Part shown: positions 1-10,317 of the stretch, piece by piece
Layout: every line of letters begins with the position of its first letter
Position numbering within the stretch: the first letter of the stretch is position 1
DNA from: Vitellaria paradoxa
Taxonomy: Eukaryota > Streptophyta > Magnoliopsida > Ericales > Sapotaceae
Reading direction: 5' to 3'
Assembly: GCA_019916065.1 (NCBI GenBank)
Contig: CM034238.1
Location: 992,001-1,056,000, forward strand
Length of the DNA stretch: 64,000 nucleotides
Notes under the pieces: model-generated
The model's input: the letters and a program-made list of their open reading frames with translations, nothing else
What the model was told of the DNA's origin: nothing
The model's database searches: none
Program-made: the position numbers and the translations under genes

Positions 1-1725
1 GGGAGTAGAGTCATAATCACCACACGCAAAGAAGATGTTGCCAGATCAGGAGAAGCTAGAGCCTTTGCCTATAAGCTTCGATTTCTGAGCATGGAGGAGA
101 GTTGGAACCTCTTTTGTCAAAAAGCCTTCCCGACAGAAGGACAGGTCAGTTGCAAGTCTGCCAAAGAGGAGCTTGGGAGAAAGATGGTGGAGAAGTGTGC
201 TGGCTTGCCACTTGCCATCATTGTATTAGGGGGCTTATTATTCCACAAAAAGCAAGTGCAAGAATGGGAGAGGGTGAAGGAGAACATTTGGCAATGCCTA
301 AGAGATGACTCCATTGAGATTTCTCAACTATTGTCCTTGAGCTATGATGATTTATCCAAGCAAATGAAACCATGCTTCCTTTACCTAGCCATGTACCCGG
401 AAGATTATGAGATCGAAGCAAGAAAGCTGATGTTTTATTGGATAGCAGAGGACTTCATACCACAAGGAGAAGGAAGAATAATGGAAGACGTGGCCGAAGA
501 GTGCTTCAACGAGCTAATCAATAGATGCTTAATCCAGGTGACAAGCCACTCATTTTGTAGGAGCTTAATTTTGTGTAAGATCCATGATTTGCTACGAGAT
601 CTTGTAGTCAGGGAGGCGAAGAAGGAGAAGTTCCTTGATATATATGACCCGCGCAAGGGTTCAGCTCCCCTGTTGTGTTGTCCGCGACATGCTGTTCATT
701 CTCACATACGGAACTATCTTTCTCTAAACCACTCCAATAATTTGAGGTTGACCTCCTTGATCTTTTTTGGTACTGGTCGAGAAGAGTTAAAAACTGAACA
801 CTTAGAGGTTATCTTTACAAATTTCAAATTATTGAAAGTGCTAGATTTGGAATATGTTCATTTCGTGAGAGGAAGTGAGCTACCTGACATAATCGGAGAA
901 CAGTTTTCGTTAAAATTCCTATGGTTTAGGCAGACTCAGATATCAAAACTACCACCATCTGTTGGCAAACTCAAATGCCTACAATTTATTAACGTTGTGA
1001 ACAACAACTTTGTGAAGCTTCCTGTTGAAATATGTAAACTAACAGAGTTGAGGTTTGTAGCAGCGCAGCTTCTGATGGAGAATTTTCCAGTGGGCTCTTC
1101 AACAAACCTTCATACTATTCGAACTGTGTGTTCTGATCCGTGGCGTCGAAGTGATACAACAAACTTCATCAATCTTAGAAATCTATCTATAATGGGAGAG
1201 TTGGACTCGCAAACATTGGACTCCATTACCAATTTAGAAAGACTTGAGGACCTCTCTCTTGTCTGTGAACAATTCCCACCACTGAAAGAACATCTTTCTT
1301 CTTGTAAGCATCTCCTCCAATTGCGCTTATTCGGAAGAATTGGGACGCTACCTCCGATAAATGCACTTCCACCACGCCTTGAGTTGTTGGAGTTATCTTA
1401 TTCACGACTCCTTACAGACCCAATGCCCACACTGGAAAGATTGCCAAATCTAAGGGCTCTTTGCCTTTCAGAAAATTCTTACGAGGGAAAGAAAATGGTT
1501 TGCATGGCAGGAGGGTTTCGTGAGCTTGAGCATCTCCATCTTAGCGGCTTGTATGGGTTGGAGGAGTTGCAGGTGGAGGATGGATCAATGCCTAGGATAT
1601 GGGCTTTTGGGACGGACAATTGCTACAGGTTGGCAATGGTTCCTGAGAAATTGAAATCTCTTCGCACAGAACCGAGATTTGAGACGTCAAGGGGGGACAG
1701 GATAGAGTGGCTGATAGAAGAGTGA
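1..1725 (+). CDS. NLR1: CC-NB-ARC-LRR immune receptor, 5'-partial
   Basis: This is the C-terminal 574 residues of an intracellular CNL receptor, whose family detects pathogen effectors and triggers immune signalling. The reading frame is open from base 1, so the gene starts upstream of the window; the first in-window ATG (91) is internal. In order one sees the RNBS-B motif (GSRVIITTR, residues 1-9), GLPL (68-71), RNBS-D (CFLYLAMYPEDYE, 125-137), an MHD-type motif written IHD (194-196), then about ten degenerate LRRs to the C-terminus (WLIEE, then TGA). It closely resembles NLR3, also in the final 38 residues that NLR2 lacks. No intron is visible. The coiled coil, P-loop and kinase-2 motifs lie outside the window, so functionality cannot be judged. 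Confidence 0.93.
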   Translation, partial: GSRVIITTRKEDVARSGEARAFAYKLRFLSMEESWNLFCQKAFPTEGQVSCKSAKEELGRKMVEKCAGLPLAIIVLGGLLFHKKQVQEWERVKENIWQCLRDDSIEISQLLSLSYDDLSKQMKPCFLYLAMYPEDYEIEARKLMFYWIAEDFIPQGEGRIMEDVAEECFNELINRCLIQVTSHSFCRSLILCKIHDLLRDLVVREAKKEKFLDIYDPRKGSAPLLCCPRHAVHSHIRNYLSLNHSNNLRLTSLIFFGTGREELKTEHLEVIFTNFKLLKVLDLEYVHFVRGSELPDIIGEQFSLKFLWFRQTQISKLPPSVGKLKCLQFINVVNNNFVKLPVEICKLTELRFVAAQLLMENFPVGSSTNLHTIRTVCSDPWRRSDTTNFINLRNLSIMGELDSQTLDSITNLERLEDLSLVCEQFPPLKEHLSSCKHLLQLRLFGRIGTLPPINALPPRLELLELSYSRLLTDPMPTLERLPNLRALCLSENSYEGKKMVCMAGGFRELEHLHLSGLYGLEELQVEDGSMPRIWAFGTDNCYRLAMVPEKLKSLRTEPRFETSRGDRIEWLIEE

Positions 1726-2921
1726 CAGCTGATGGTTCACACTGATCATACAAGGACCTCGTTCACTGTGTCGAGGTGAAGTGTTGGATCTCTAGCTAAT
1801 CTCTTGTGTTATTTAATTTTTTTTTATTTTGAGTTTCTCAAAAATAATGTTCTAAAAATAAGACTCGAGATTTGCACCGTTAGCATAATCTTCCAATATA
1901 TTAAGCTTTTGAATTAGTCTAGAAATTAAATTCCTTGTATTGAGGGAAAATCAGTCTTTTTTTTCTTTTTTTTTTCCTTGTTATGTGTGACTATGTACAC
2001 TGTTAAATTATTTTTTTGCTTTAACTACCATTTCTATTGGGTTTAATTGCCTTCCATCATCATGCTTTGTAGGTTGAAGTGCTTTATCGTGGCGGAAGGC
2101 AGTAAAGAGCACTTAATCTCCCTCCCCTACGGGCTTTCTTTTTCCTCTATTCTGTGTCCAAACATCAAGTAACTTTTAGCCAAATACTGTAATCTCTGTG
2201 TGTGTGTGTGTGTTTTTGTCTGAGGGAACAAAAAGCTGCTTAAAACCTTCGAAGTGTGCACGTGTTGTTTAATAATCGAGATAAAAATTTTATTCTCAAC
2301 CGGAGTGTCAAATGATTCATAGTGCACAAATGTATCTAAAGTACATCAATGCTATTATAGTATAAACACTAAGATTTGGTAAATTCTCTCTTTCTTTTTT
2401 TTTTTTTAAACTTTTTATATTTTTTATAATTAATATCTTTTAACTTTTTATAACTATTTATACTTCAATGGTATTGAAAAGTAATTTTTTTTCTTTTAAG
2501 TGTAATTCAATTTATTTATGTTTTTATCTACTTTAAATATTCTTTAACTACCTACCAATTTATATTTTTTTTATTTTTTTAAAACTCCTTAAGTATATAT
2601 TATTTACTTAAATAATCTTAATTACTTATTATTTACCATTTGCGACACTTTTGTTAATTTTTTTATAATTTTATTGATTATTAAGAAAAAAATATATTTA
2701 CACGCATCTCGTGTGTACTCTAGTACTATATAATGTATTCATGAATTTTATTGTTGTTGTCATCTAAAATAAAAACTAGAAGAGATAATAAGACATTGGC
2801 AAATTATGCTTTCTAGCTTTAACCAGGAAATATGTATATATATATATATATATATATGATTTTGATGTTTATGTAAATTTTCTTCCTGTTAAAAGAGAAA
2901 GCGTAATCTTTATATTTTATA
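1726..2921. other. NLR1 3' flank, no gene
   Basis: No gene is seen. The first ~120 bases after the stop are strongly conserved behind all four NLR copies (see 13548, 29175 and 44537) and are probably 3' UTR. A short (TG)n run lies near 2200 and a (TA)n run at about 2834-2857. The stretch from about 2380 to 2730 is a poly-T-rich dispersed repeat ending in a motif like ACACGCATCTCGTGTG; a diverged copy is at about 22930-23220. Confidence 0.6.
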
Positions 2922-3077
2922 AGATGCATTTGGAGTGACAAAATATGAGATAAAATGAGATAAAGTGATAAGTTGTGAGTTCATAATTTATGTAGTAAAA
3001 TAAAATGTGAATTATTTTTAGAATTTTTCAACTTTTTTCACTATTTTTTATAATTTTTTGTCACTCTAAATGAAGCT
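2922..3077. mobile_element. Tourist-like MITE, 156 bp
   Basis: Imperfect terminal inverted repeats (left GCATTTGGAGTGAC, right GTCACTCTAAATGAAGC) flanked by the 3-bp duplication ATA. Orthologous insertions lie at 45777-45935 and 49531-49688. The same position is empty behind the pseudogene (about 14550) and behind NLR2 (about 30115), which confirms the boundaries. Confidence 0.75.
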
Positions 3078-3783
3078 ATAGTTAGAATGTTTAAAATATG
3101 AATATTTACTTTTCACTAAAAATTCATTGTAACTGTCATTTTTTTAATAAGTCTACAACTAGTAATGATTTCGTAGAAATTTCTACATTTTATATTTTTA
3201 ATTTTGTTTCGATTTATTGAACTCACATTATCCATCTTAAATAAGACTACATACATTGGTTTTTCTCAAGCCTGTCAAATACGTGTCTAAAACGAATTCA
3301 ATTAGTAGTACATACGTATATATGTGGAGTTACAAGAATTTATTAGTATCATCTAGAGCTAGCAGTATGAGATTTGCTGTCATGATTTTAGGGCTGTTTG
3401 ATTGAAAAAAAGTTGAGTAATAATTATAATAAAAATATAAAGATTTGATGCAAATGTAATATATAGCAAATTTTGATTAAAAGTAAGTATAAAAAATTAG
3501 AGACTTGTTTTTGCTCGAAGTCTTGTTTCAATGTTTGAGAAATGTATTGCCTTCAAACTTGAAGTCTGTCTCAGAAACGAACTCTAGAAACTAGCTATCT
3601 TAGTTTCCAAAGTCAATTTAAATTTACTCTAATTTGGATCAATTAATATTAAGTTAATAAAGTGAAAAATTAGTGTGAACATACGAAGCATAATCCCCTC
3701 TTCCCTTGTTTATTGTTGCATTTCATAAATATATATATAATTAATAAAGTTCGGCCATTATTATATATTCTTTGAGATGTTAA

Positions 3784-4127
3784 GATATCATTTGGTATAT
3801 TTGTTTTGAGTATGTTTTTTATTTCATGTTTTTTAAAATAAGAAAGATAGCTAAAAATATATTTCATTACTAACGTTTGCAAAACTTATTTTAGAAAATA
3901 AAAGATGGATTTATACATGAAATACAAAACGACTCTAGCTAAAAGACATTTTGATTATTTTTGATCAAAAATAAGAAGAATTCTAAAATACGAAAAACAG
4001 AAACTATTAAACTAAATGTGTTTTTTATTTTTCGTGTTTTGAGATTTTTGAAAACATAAAACACATGAAACATAAAATAGCAAATAAAAATAAAAAACAA
4101 AAAATAAAAATACAAGCCAAATATCAC
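3784..4127. mobile_element. Tourist-like MITE, 344 bp
   Basis: Ends pair as inverted repeats (left ATATCATTTGGTATATTTG, right CAAGCCAAATATCAC) with TTAA or TAA duplicated on both sides. Behind NLR2 the site is unoccupied (about 31815). Copies at the same relative position lie at about 46741-47074 and 50494-50834. Short open frames inside it are not genes. Confidence 0.75.
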
Positions 4128-4772
4128 TTAAATTTATTCCTTTGCAATATTTAGTTATTTTTATTTTTATTTTTAAATTCCTGGTAGTTTTCTTTGGGCA
4201 ACAGTGGAAGTCAAAACACTTCTCAAATAGCTACAAGCCTACTCCTGCAATTGTGCACTTGATTTAATTTTTTTTTATTCACAATTTGTTTTATAATATG
4301 TGTTTAAAAAAGAAAAAAGAAGGGAGAACATACAAAATTAAGCTTTGGAGCATAAGCATAATCGATAATATATATATTTTTAAATAATTATCAGCCCAAA
4401 AATTACAAGAATGAATATAATAAAAAAATATTTTCATTTTTTTAATTTTCCATTGAGTTTTAATAAGGGAAACTTTAGCTTCTTTCTATTTTCTTTGAAA
4501 CAGAAAAGGAATATTTTTTTTTCTAATTTTCTATGTTACTTATATCCTCTAATTTTCCATTCTTTTTCGTAAATTTCAAATAAAACTAAATCTTTATATT
4601 TTAAAATAAAATAAATAGGAGAATTGGTAGAACTAAAACTTCTATGGCTAATAGAGGGAAGTGAAATTAAATATCAGTGGAGAAGGCTTCTTCAAGAAGA
4701 GATCAGAAGTGGATCTTCTTAATTTCCATTTAATTTCTGTTGAGAAACTTCTGGAATAGGTTGTTATCCAAT
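4128..4772. other. NLR1 3' flank, continued
   Basis: AT-rich non-coding sequence, collinear with 47309-47960 and 51057-51710. No gene or regulatory signal is recognised. Confidence 0.5.
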
Positions 4773-4940
4773 GGGTTTGTTTGGAGTAAGAAAAAATGAG
4801 ATAAATTGAGATAAATTGTGGTTTGGGGAGAGTTCGTAATGCGTGCAATGAGAGAAAAAAGTTGGTGTGATATAAAGTTAACAGAGATTTATACAGATTT
4901 TCAGAGATTTTCAGCAAATTATAACACGCCAAACGGGCCC
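4773..4940. mobile_element. 168-bp Tourist-like MITE, copy 1
   Basis: Begins GGGTTTGTTTGGAG and ends CCAAACGGGCCC, which pair as imperfect inverted repeats, with AAT on both sides as target duplication. A copy of exactly the same length sits inside the NLR pseudogene (10150-10317). The paralogous sites at about 47957 and 51708 have no insert. Confidence 0.85.
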
Positions 4941-5656
4941 AATATGTAGTTTGTATTGTGCCCTTCAAAAAGGAAATATTTTATTAATTCTTTAATTGTT
5001 TACCAATGCAATAACTTCAATATTTGGGGGTCACTTTTCTTTTCTTTTATTATTATTATTATTATTATTTTTAAATACTGTGTTATAATATGATAAGTAT
5101 ACTATGAAACAATTAAAACAAAGTACTGTCACGTAAGAAAAAATATTTAGTGTAACAGTCATGTCACATTTAATGTAAAAATTATTAAAATAAAAAAATT
5201 TTATACATATTAAAATTTTAACCATAAAATAACTCATTTTATTTTAAACAAAAAATTTAACTTTTATTAATTTATTATACTACGACATCGATATAATATA
5301 AAATATCGTGACATTAAATATTCATTTACAATTAATATGACATGAAATATCAATGCACCAAACATTTATATTTTAGAACATCACACTTATTCAATTGTAA
5401 AATAGTTTTCACAAATATGTTGATCAAAATGACCATCCCGTTAAATGATGATGTATCACAACATAATTTTTTTTAATAAATACACAACATAACTAATATC
5501 TTGATCACAATAGTGGTAATGTGGTGAACAGCCCTCAATAAGGAAGGAAAGCACAATTGAAGCACCACCTCCCGAATAAAAATATCAGCTCAATAAAGAA
5601 GAGCTCAATATCAATATTGGGCCTCACAAAATGCTTGGTGAGAAGAGGAAGGGTGA

Positions 5657-5919
5657 CAACCCTAAGGGGTTAGATAAGATAGTCTTGAGCTGGGACTTAG
5701 AGTCTTACCATTCTAAAATTTCAAGTTCAAGTCTCATCTCTAGCAAAAACTTGAGACCAACTTCTCAGGTGCAAAGCATAGTAAAAGTTGGTAGGATGGG
5801 CCTCTTTGACTGGACGAACCATATCTAGTTCTTGAGTATGTGTCTGACTCTCCGCCGCTATGTGAGTCAGCGATTTACCTCTGCACATGTTGAGAGACCG
5901 GTAAGTCAAATCCTTTTTT
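5657..5919 (+). mobile_element. tRNA-type SINE, 263 bp, with 15-bp target duplication
   Basis: The segment is flanked by a perfect 15-bp direct repeat (GAAGAGGAAGGGTGA at 5642-5656 and 5920-5934). It has a box-B-like promoter motif (AAGTTCAAGTCTC, 5723-5735), a possible box A near 5671-5689, and ends in a run of T. The paralogous site near 52435-52450 lacks it. A long target duplication plus an internal Pol III-like promoter is the usual SINE signature. The short open frame across it is not a gene. Confidence 0.8.
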
Positions 5920-5934
5920 GAAGAGGAAGGGTGA

Positions 5935-6498
5935 GAAAACGGATGGAGGCAAACGGGCTGTGATAGAAAAGAATTCGACCATAAATGGGAAGGAAATAAG
6001 AAAAGCTCTGGGGTAAAAAAGAGTTAATTAAAAATTTATAGTTACTAGCAGGCAAATTACTGTGGCGAAATTAGAAAAAAGACAAAAAAGAAAAAATAGA
6101 AGCAAATTTAGAAACCTTTTTAATTATAGAAATTTCCTTCGTATTTCGATTTTATACCGTAGAAGGCATTACGAGCCCTGGTTTTCCGCTGAGTCCAGCT
6201 CATTAATTCTTCGATAATTTGAAAAATAATAAAAAAAAAATCTTCCATTTTCCATTCTAGAAAGCAATAATTAAAATAAGCACAATTAATGGACTCAAAG
6301 GCTAATACAAATTTCTCAGCCCCCAATCGGGGCGCTTCCACTTTCCCAACTGGTATCTCCTTGCATTCGATAATCATCCTCTCGGCTTCTTCCCTAATTT
6401 TCCCTCAGTTTCCATCACTCTCTCGCCGCCGCATCGCCGTTCCGTAAACGCCCATCTGCCCGCCGCGATATAGACCCAGAGAGGGAAAGGCAGAGAAC
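5935..6498 (+). promoter_or_regulatory. Leader and upstream region of the ERD2-like exon
   Basis: Sequence becomes more GC-rich from about 6290 and has the look of a plant promoter and 5' UTR (CT-rich, then CGCCGCCGCATCGCCG around 6424). The same leader precedes the second ERD2-like copy (52800-53013), and a truncated leader stands alone at 48761-48911. Whether it is transcribed is not visible. Confidence 0.45.
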
Positions 6499-6721
6499 AT
6501 GAGGCCACCAAAGGGGCCGATCCAGTCCGTGTCGTTATGGGTCCGGAGACAGCGGCCCAAGGTGAAGGCTTTCCTCGCCGTCGTCACCGGGATGGTCGCG
6601 CTGGTGTTGCTACGAGTCATCGTGCACGATCACGACAACCTCTTCGTTGCGGCCGAAGCTATTCACTCCATTGGGATCTGTGTCCTCATCCATAAGCTCA
6701 CGAAGGAAAAAACTTGTGCCG
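6499..6721 (+). pseudogene. ERD2-like KDEL-receptor family, exon 1 only (copy 1)
   Basis: The ATG opens a 74-residue exon starting MRPPKGPIQSVSLWVRRQ and containing DHDNLFVAAEAIHSIG and KEKTCAG. I recognise this as the N-terminus of plant ER-lumen-protein-retaining-receptor-like proteins, the ERD2-type multi-pass proteins with an N-terminal extension. In the intact family these sit in Golgi/ER membranes, and canonical members retrieve lumenal ER proteins. The exon ends at a good splice donor (GCCG|GTAATA, 6721/6722). The next exon, expected to begin LSLKSQE, is not found in the following kilobases. Codon use and GC content are unlike the surroundings. I infer a captured or truncated gene fragment, not a working receptor; the frame is undamaged, so it may be recent. 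Confidence 0.75.
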
Positions 6722-8040
6722 GTAATACTACGCAATTACACATTAGAACACATTTATTATGCAAATTGAATATCGGTTGTTATCTTTTTGTTACTCTCTT
6801 GAATTTCCTTCTTGTGTTTGGTTGCTAATGAATATTAGGAAAGGGAGGATAAGATTGGAAATTTTGGGGCAATTGGGTGATCTCGAGCGTTTAATAACAT
6901 TTCAGACAATTTTTTTTTTCTTTTAACCAAAAGGAACCTATATAGGTTGGTATTTGTTTCAATTGTTTTGATGGTTTAGCCTACTGGATTTTATTTATTT
7001 TATGATCTATATTTAAATAATGTTTCAAAAATTTTTCGTACATTCTGTTCAGTTTAGCCCACTTGGTCTTTTAAATTATTTTACTCTTCTTTTTTTTTTT
7101 TTTTTGGGCGGATGAGAAGTTGTTTTTGAATATTGTCTTTATGGGGAAGCATTTTTAATTTTTCTTTCCTTTTTGTGTTTTTTTCCCTCGTTCTATTGTC
7201 ATATATATTTTGTGCCAAGACATTTGGTTTTGCTAGTTTGGTTTATCTAATCTGGACTATTGATGCTTTAGTGCAACATTTTCTTTTAGATGGAGTTCTA
7301 AATGGATATATTGCAGCATTTAATGCCTCATATAGCCATGGTTCTCTGGATGCAAAGACCTGCTTATATATGGTTTGAGGGACTAGGCGATTATATGGAA
7401 ATTCTCTATGAGAGGAATGGCGCTTATTTATGAGTTTTGAATACCTGCCTTGGACTTCTATTTGATAATGGATGCCCACAATTCATGGTCTTATTATTTT
7501 ATTATGAGCTCTTTCTCTAATCTGTGCGGCATTAATTAATGATGAAACTCAGTACATTTTTTTCTTATAACCGGATCATGTAAAGTTCTCAATTGTCATG
7601 AATTCAAAAAATCACGGTTGTTATATTAAAAAAAATGAAATGAAATAAAAACATATCATAAGCTAAGAAAATAAAAAAATAATAATAATTAGTTAACTTC
7701 TCTCATGATTTAAAAAAATTAAAATTATTTATTAAAAAATTTTATTTACTTACCCACAGAAAATAGTAGGGCTAAGCAGTTAAAATTTTTTTTAATTTGC
7801 TTTGGGTATTCTTTATTTATTTTTGTTGTCTCCCTTTATCTCTTGCTATTGGTTGGGAAACTTGCGTGGTCGTTTCCTCTTTCTGCTTTGTATTCATTAT
7901 TTACAAACACTAGATATTATATTATATTATATTATATAAAAATTAAATTTTATATAATATTAATTGATTATTGTTTTGATTGAACCCAACTTTTATTTTA
8001 TATATTTTATTATTCTTATTATATATTTATGTTTTAAATA
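6722..8040. other. Presumed intron 1 remnant and AT-rich sequence downstream of ERD2-like exon
   Basis: T-rich sequence consistent with a plant intron up to about 7365. From about 7365 it matches the sequence directly after the second ERD2-like copy (from about 53190). Around 7630-7850 it resembles 35785-35990 and 58440-58490. An 81-codon open frame at 7133-7378 resembles no known protein and is probably chance. No ERD2 exon 2 is seen. Confidence 0.45.
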
Positions 8041-8050
8041 TAGCATTAAT

Positions 8051-9060
8051 CACAAAACTAGGCTCTTGCTTTTAACACGGCAATATCACCACTGTCTAGA
8101 AGGTGATGTGAAATCAACAGCTCATATAGTGTTGATGAAATCGATACTTATATTAGAAGTAGTTGTTATGCAATATCACCGCTATATTTTATAGGTAATT
8201 AGAAATTGCTCGTGTCTAAAGGTATAAAAATATAATTTGTCTAGTAGAAAATTTAAATATAAATTTATACGAAAAATTATAAAAATAACTTGTAAAAATA
8301 AAAATCACTAATAAAAAAAGATTAACAGTAATGTAACTATGACTCAGATATATTTTGACTGAAACCAAATTATAAAAAAGGATGAAATGCAAATGGATTT
8401 AGGAAAACTTTACATTTAAAAACAATAAGAGAGATAAATTTAATAGAGCATTAATTTGACGAGACAAAAACTGCTCAACAAATTCAAATGGGACCTCTTT
8501 GACTTCTCATGCAAGCTTTTCCTCCCACGCTCCCAAAATCGCCCTTCCAAACTCACATTTCTCACCAATTATTTATCTACAATGACAAGGGTATTATTGT
8601 CCCGCAAACTTTGTTTATTTCCCATGCCAAAAATATTATTGTCCCGCAAGTTTTGTCTCAAGAACTCATTGACATGACAGTGAGTTCAGATTGGAAGCGC
8701 CAAACACTGCCCGCACCACAAATTCAAGCAGTAACTCTTCGCCACAAATTCAACCTCGGCCATTAAATATTTCTTCAAATAAATCTTAATCATTGATGAC
8801 AGATCATATTTTCAAAACACTGAGCTGATTTGATATATTAATGTGAAATCAATTGCTCATATAGCATTGACGAAGTCAATAACTACTTATGAATTAGATG
8901 TTATAAAGGTAACGTAGAATCAATAGCTCATGTTATATTCATGAAGTCAATACTTTCGCTACCATAGGATTAAAAGTAGTTGTCAAGAGTCTTATAGAGA
9001 GAGAGAAGACCGTCCACTTGGCTGACACCTGCGGATTCGGGGCACAGCCGTTGCATTTAG
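8051..9060. repeat. Dispersed repeat R, copy 1
   Basis: Contains repeated blocks of the type TGAAATCAACAGCTCATATA ... TTGACGAAGTCAATAC ... TAGTTGTTATGCAATATCAC. The same blocks recur at 16291-17007 plus 17795-18660, at 19505-20030, and as a short piece at 36265-36410. Towards the end, AGTAGTTGTCAAGAG, a GA-rich run and TCCACTTGGCTGACACC also recur (19757-19830). No coding capacity is seen. It may be an old non-autonomous transposon; class unknown. Confidence 0.55.
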
Positions 9061-9558
9061 CATCGGTGCAGGGGCCAGTGCGCGTTTTAGCCATTGATTT
9101 TGAATTAAGAAATAATTATCTAAGAGTTTTGATGATTTGAACAATTTATACCAGTTCTAACTCATAGGAACTTGTTAAAAAATGCACTTATCATGCACTA
9201 CCTCTGTTCCGAATCCAACACCTGTAGCTAGGAAAAAAGTTTTATTCTTTCCAATGTGTTTTTTTTTTTTTTTTTTTTGTCCTCTTATTGAAAAGGATTG
9301 AAGGTTACTAAAGTTGAAATACAATTTTAACTGTTGAAGTTACATTTTTAACATTTGAATTTTTATGAAAATTCATCCAATTGATGAAAATGTTTTAATT
9401 TTAACCGTTGAATGAACTTTTATAAGAATTCAAATGTTGAAAATACAACTTCAACTCTTAAAATTATATTTTAACCTTATGACAATGACATTTTTACAAT
9501 TACTTACAGTTTCATTGGTACTTTTATTTAATTAATAGGCGCACAAGTTCTTGCATCC
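9061..9558. other. Flank 5' of the NLR pseudogene, no gene
   Basis: AT-rich sequence with a poly-T tract near 9260. The last ~60 bases before the pseudogene (about 9485-9545) resemble 18598-18655, so they belong to repeat R and not to an NLR promoter. The normal NLR 5' flank is missing. Confidence 0.5.
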
Positions 9559-10149
9559 TTCTTGATCAAGTAGGCTTTTGCAAGGAGCACGGGACGATGT
9601 TAATTGGCTCAAGGATGAATTTGAATAGATGCAGAGTTTCACAGAAGCTGTAGAATGAAATCAAATTGGAGATAGTCGGGTGCAGAAATGGATATTTGAT
9701 ATCAAGGATGTTGCTTCTGATGCTCTGGCCATTCTGAAGAAATACTCTTCAAAAATAGGAGAACAAGAAACTCCAAAACATGGAATACTTGATTGTATTC
9801 GGGCATGTATTAAGAATCTAAAGAAAAATGTCAATCTCTATCAAATTGCTCTAGAGATTGGGTCCCTTGGAGGAAGGCTTGAAGAAACCTCTCACAGAGT
9901 GAGAGACTACGGCGTACCAAATTTTGGCAATGGTGGAGAAGGAACGAGTGCTGCCTTGAATTGCAAAAGATGGATCGGTCAACCATTAAGAAGAACAACC
10001 TTATTTATGAATGAAGATCATGTAATTCGGTTTTGAGGACGAGACTAAAAAATTGTTGGCTAAGCTAGCTAAAAAAGATCATCGACATTGCATCATTTCA
10101 ATTTATGGTATGGGCGGGTTGGGCAAGACTACTTGTGCCCAAAAACTTT

Positions 10150-10317
10150 GGGTTTGTTTGGAGTAAGAAAAAATGAGATAAATTGAGATAAATTGTAGTT
10201 TGGAGGGAGTTCGTAATGCGTGCAATGAGAGAAAAAAGTTGATGTGATATAAAGTTAACATAGATTTATAGAGATTTTTGGAGATTTTCAACAAATTTTT
10301 GCCAACCAAACGGGCCC
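10150..10317. mobile_element. 168-bp Tourist-like MITE, copy 2, inside NLR pseudogene
   Basis: Same family and same length as 4773-4940: starts GGGTTTGTTTGGAG, ends CCAAACGGGCCC. Target duplication TTT (10147-10149 and 10318-10320). NLR2 and NLR3 give the unoccupied sequence (AAACTTTATAATTCT), so the insertion is certain. It interrupts the NB domain about four codons after the P-loop. Confidence 0.92.

Noticed and set aside
4648..4968. 106-codon minus-strand frame
   Set aside because: It runs across the 168-bp MITE and its flanks and is interrupted in paralogous copies without the MITE.
5671..5735. A tRNA gene
   Set aside because: Only A- and B-box-like motifs are present, with no cloverleaf; the 15-bp target duplication shows a SINE.
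5631..5828. 65-codon frame
   Set aside because: It lies mostly in the SINE and is absent from the paralog.
6405..6620. 71-codon minus-strand frame over the ERD2-like start (and 52920-53135)
   Set aside because: Shadow of the GC-rich ERD2-like exon on the opposite strand.
7133..7378. 81-codon open frame after the ERD2-like exon
   Set aside because: Hydrophobic low-complexity translation of T-rich intron-like DNA; it is not ERD2 exon 2 and has no splice context.
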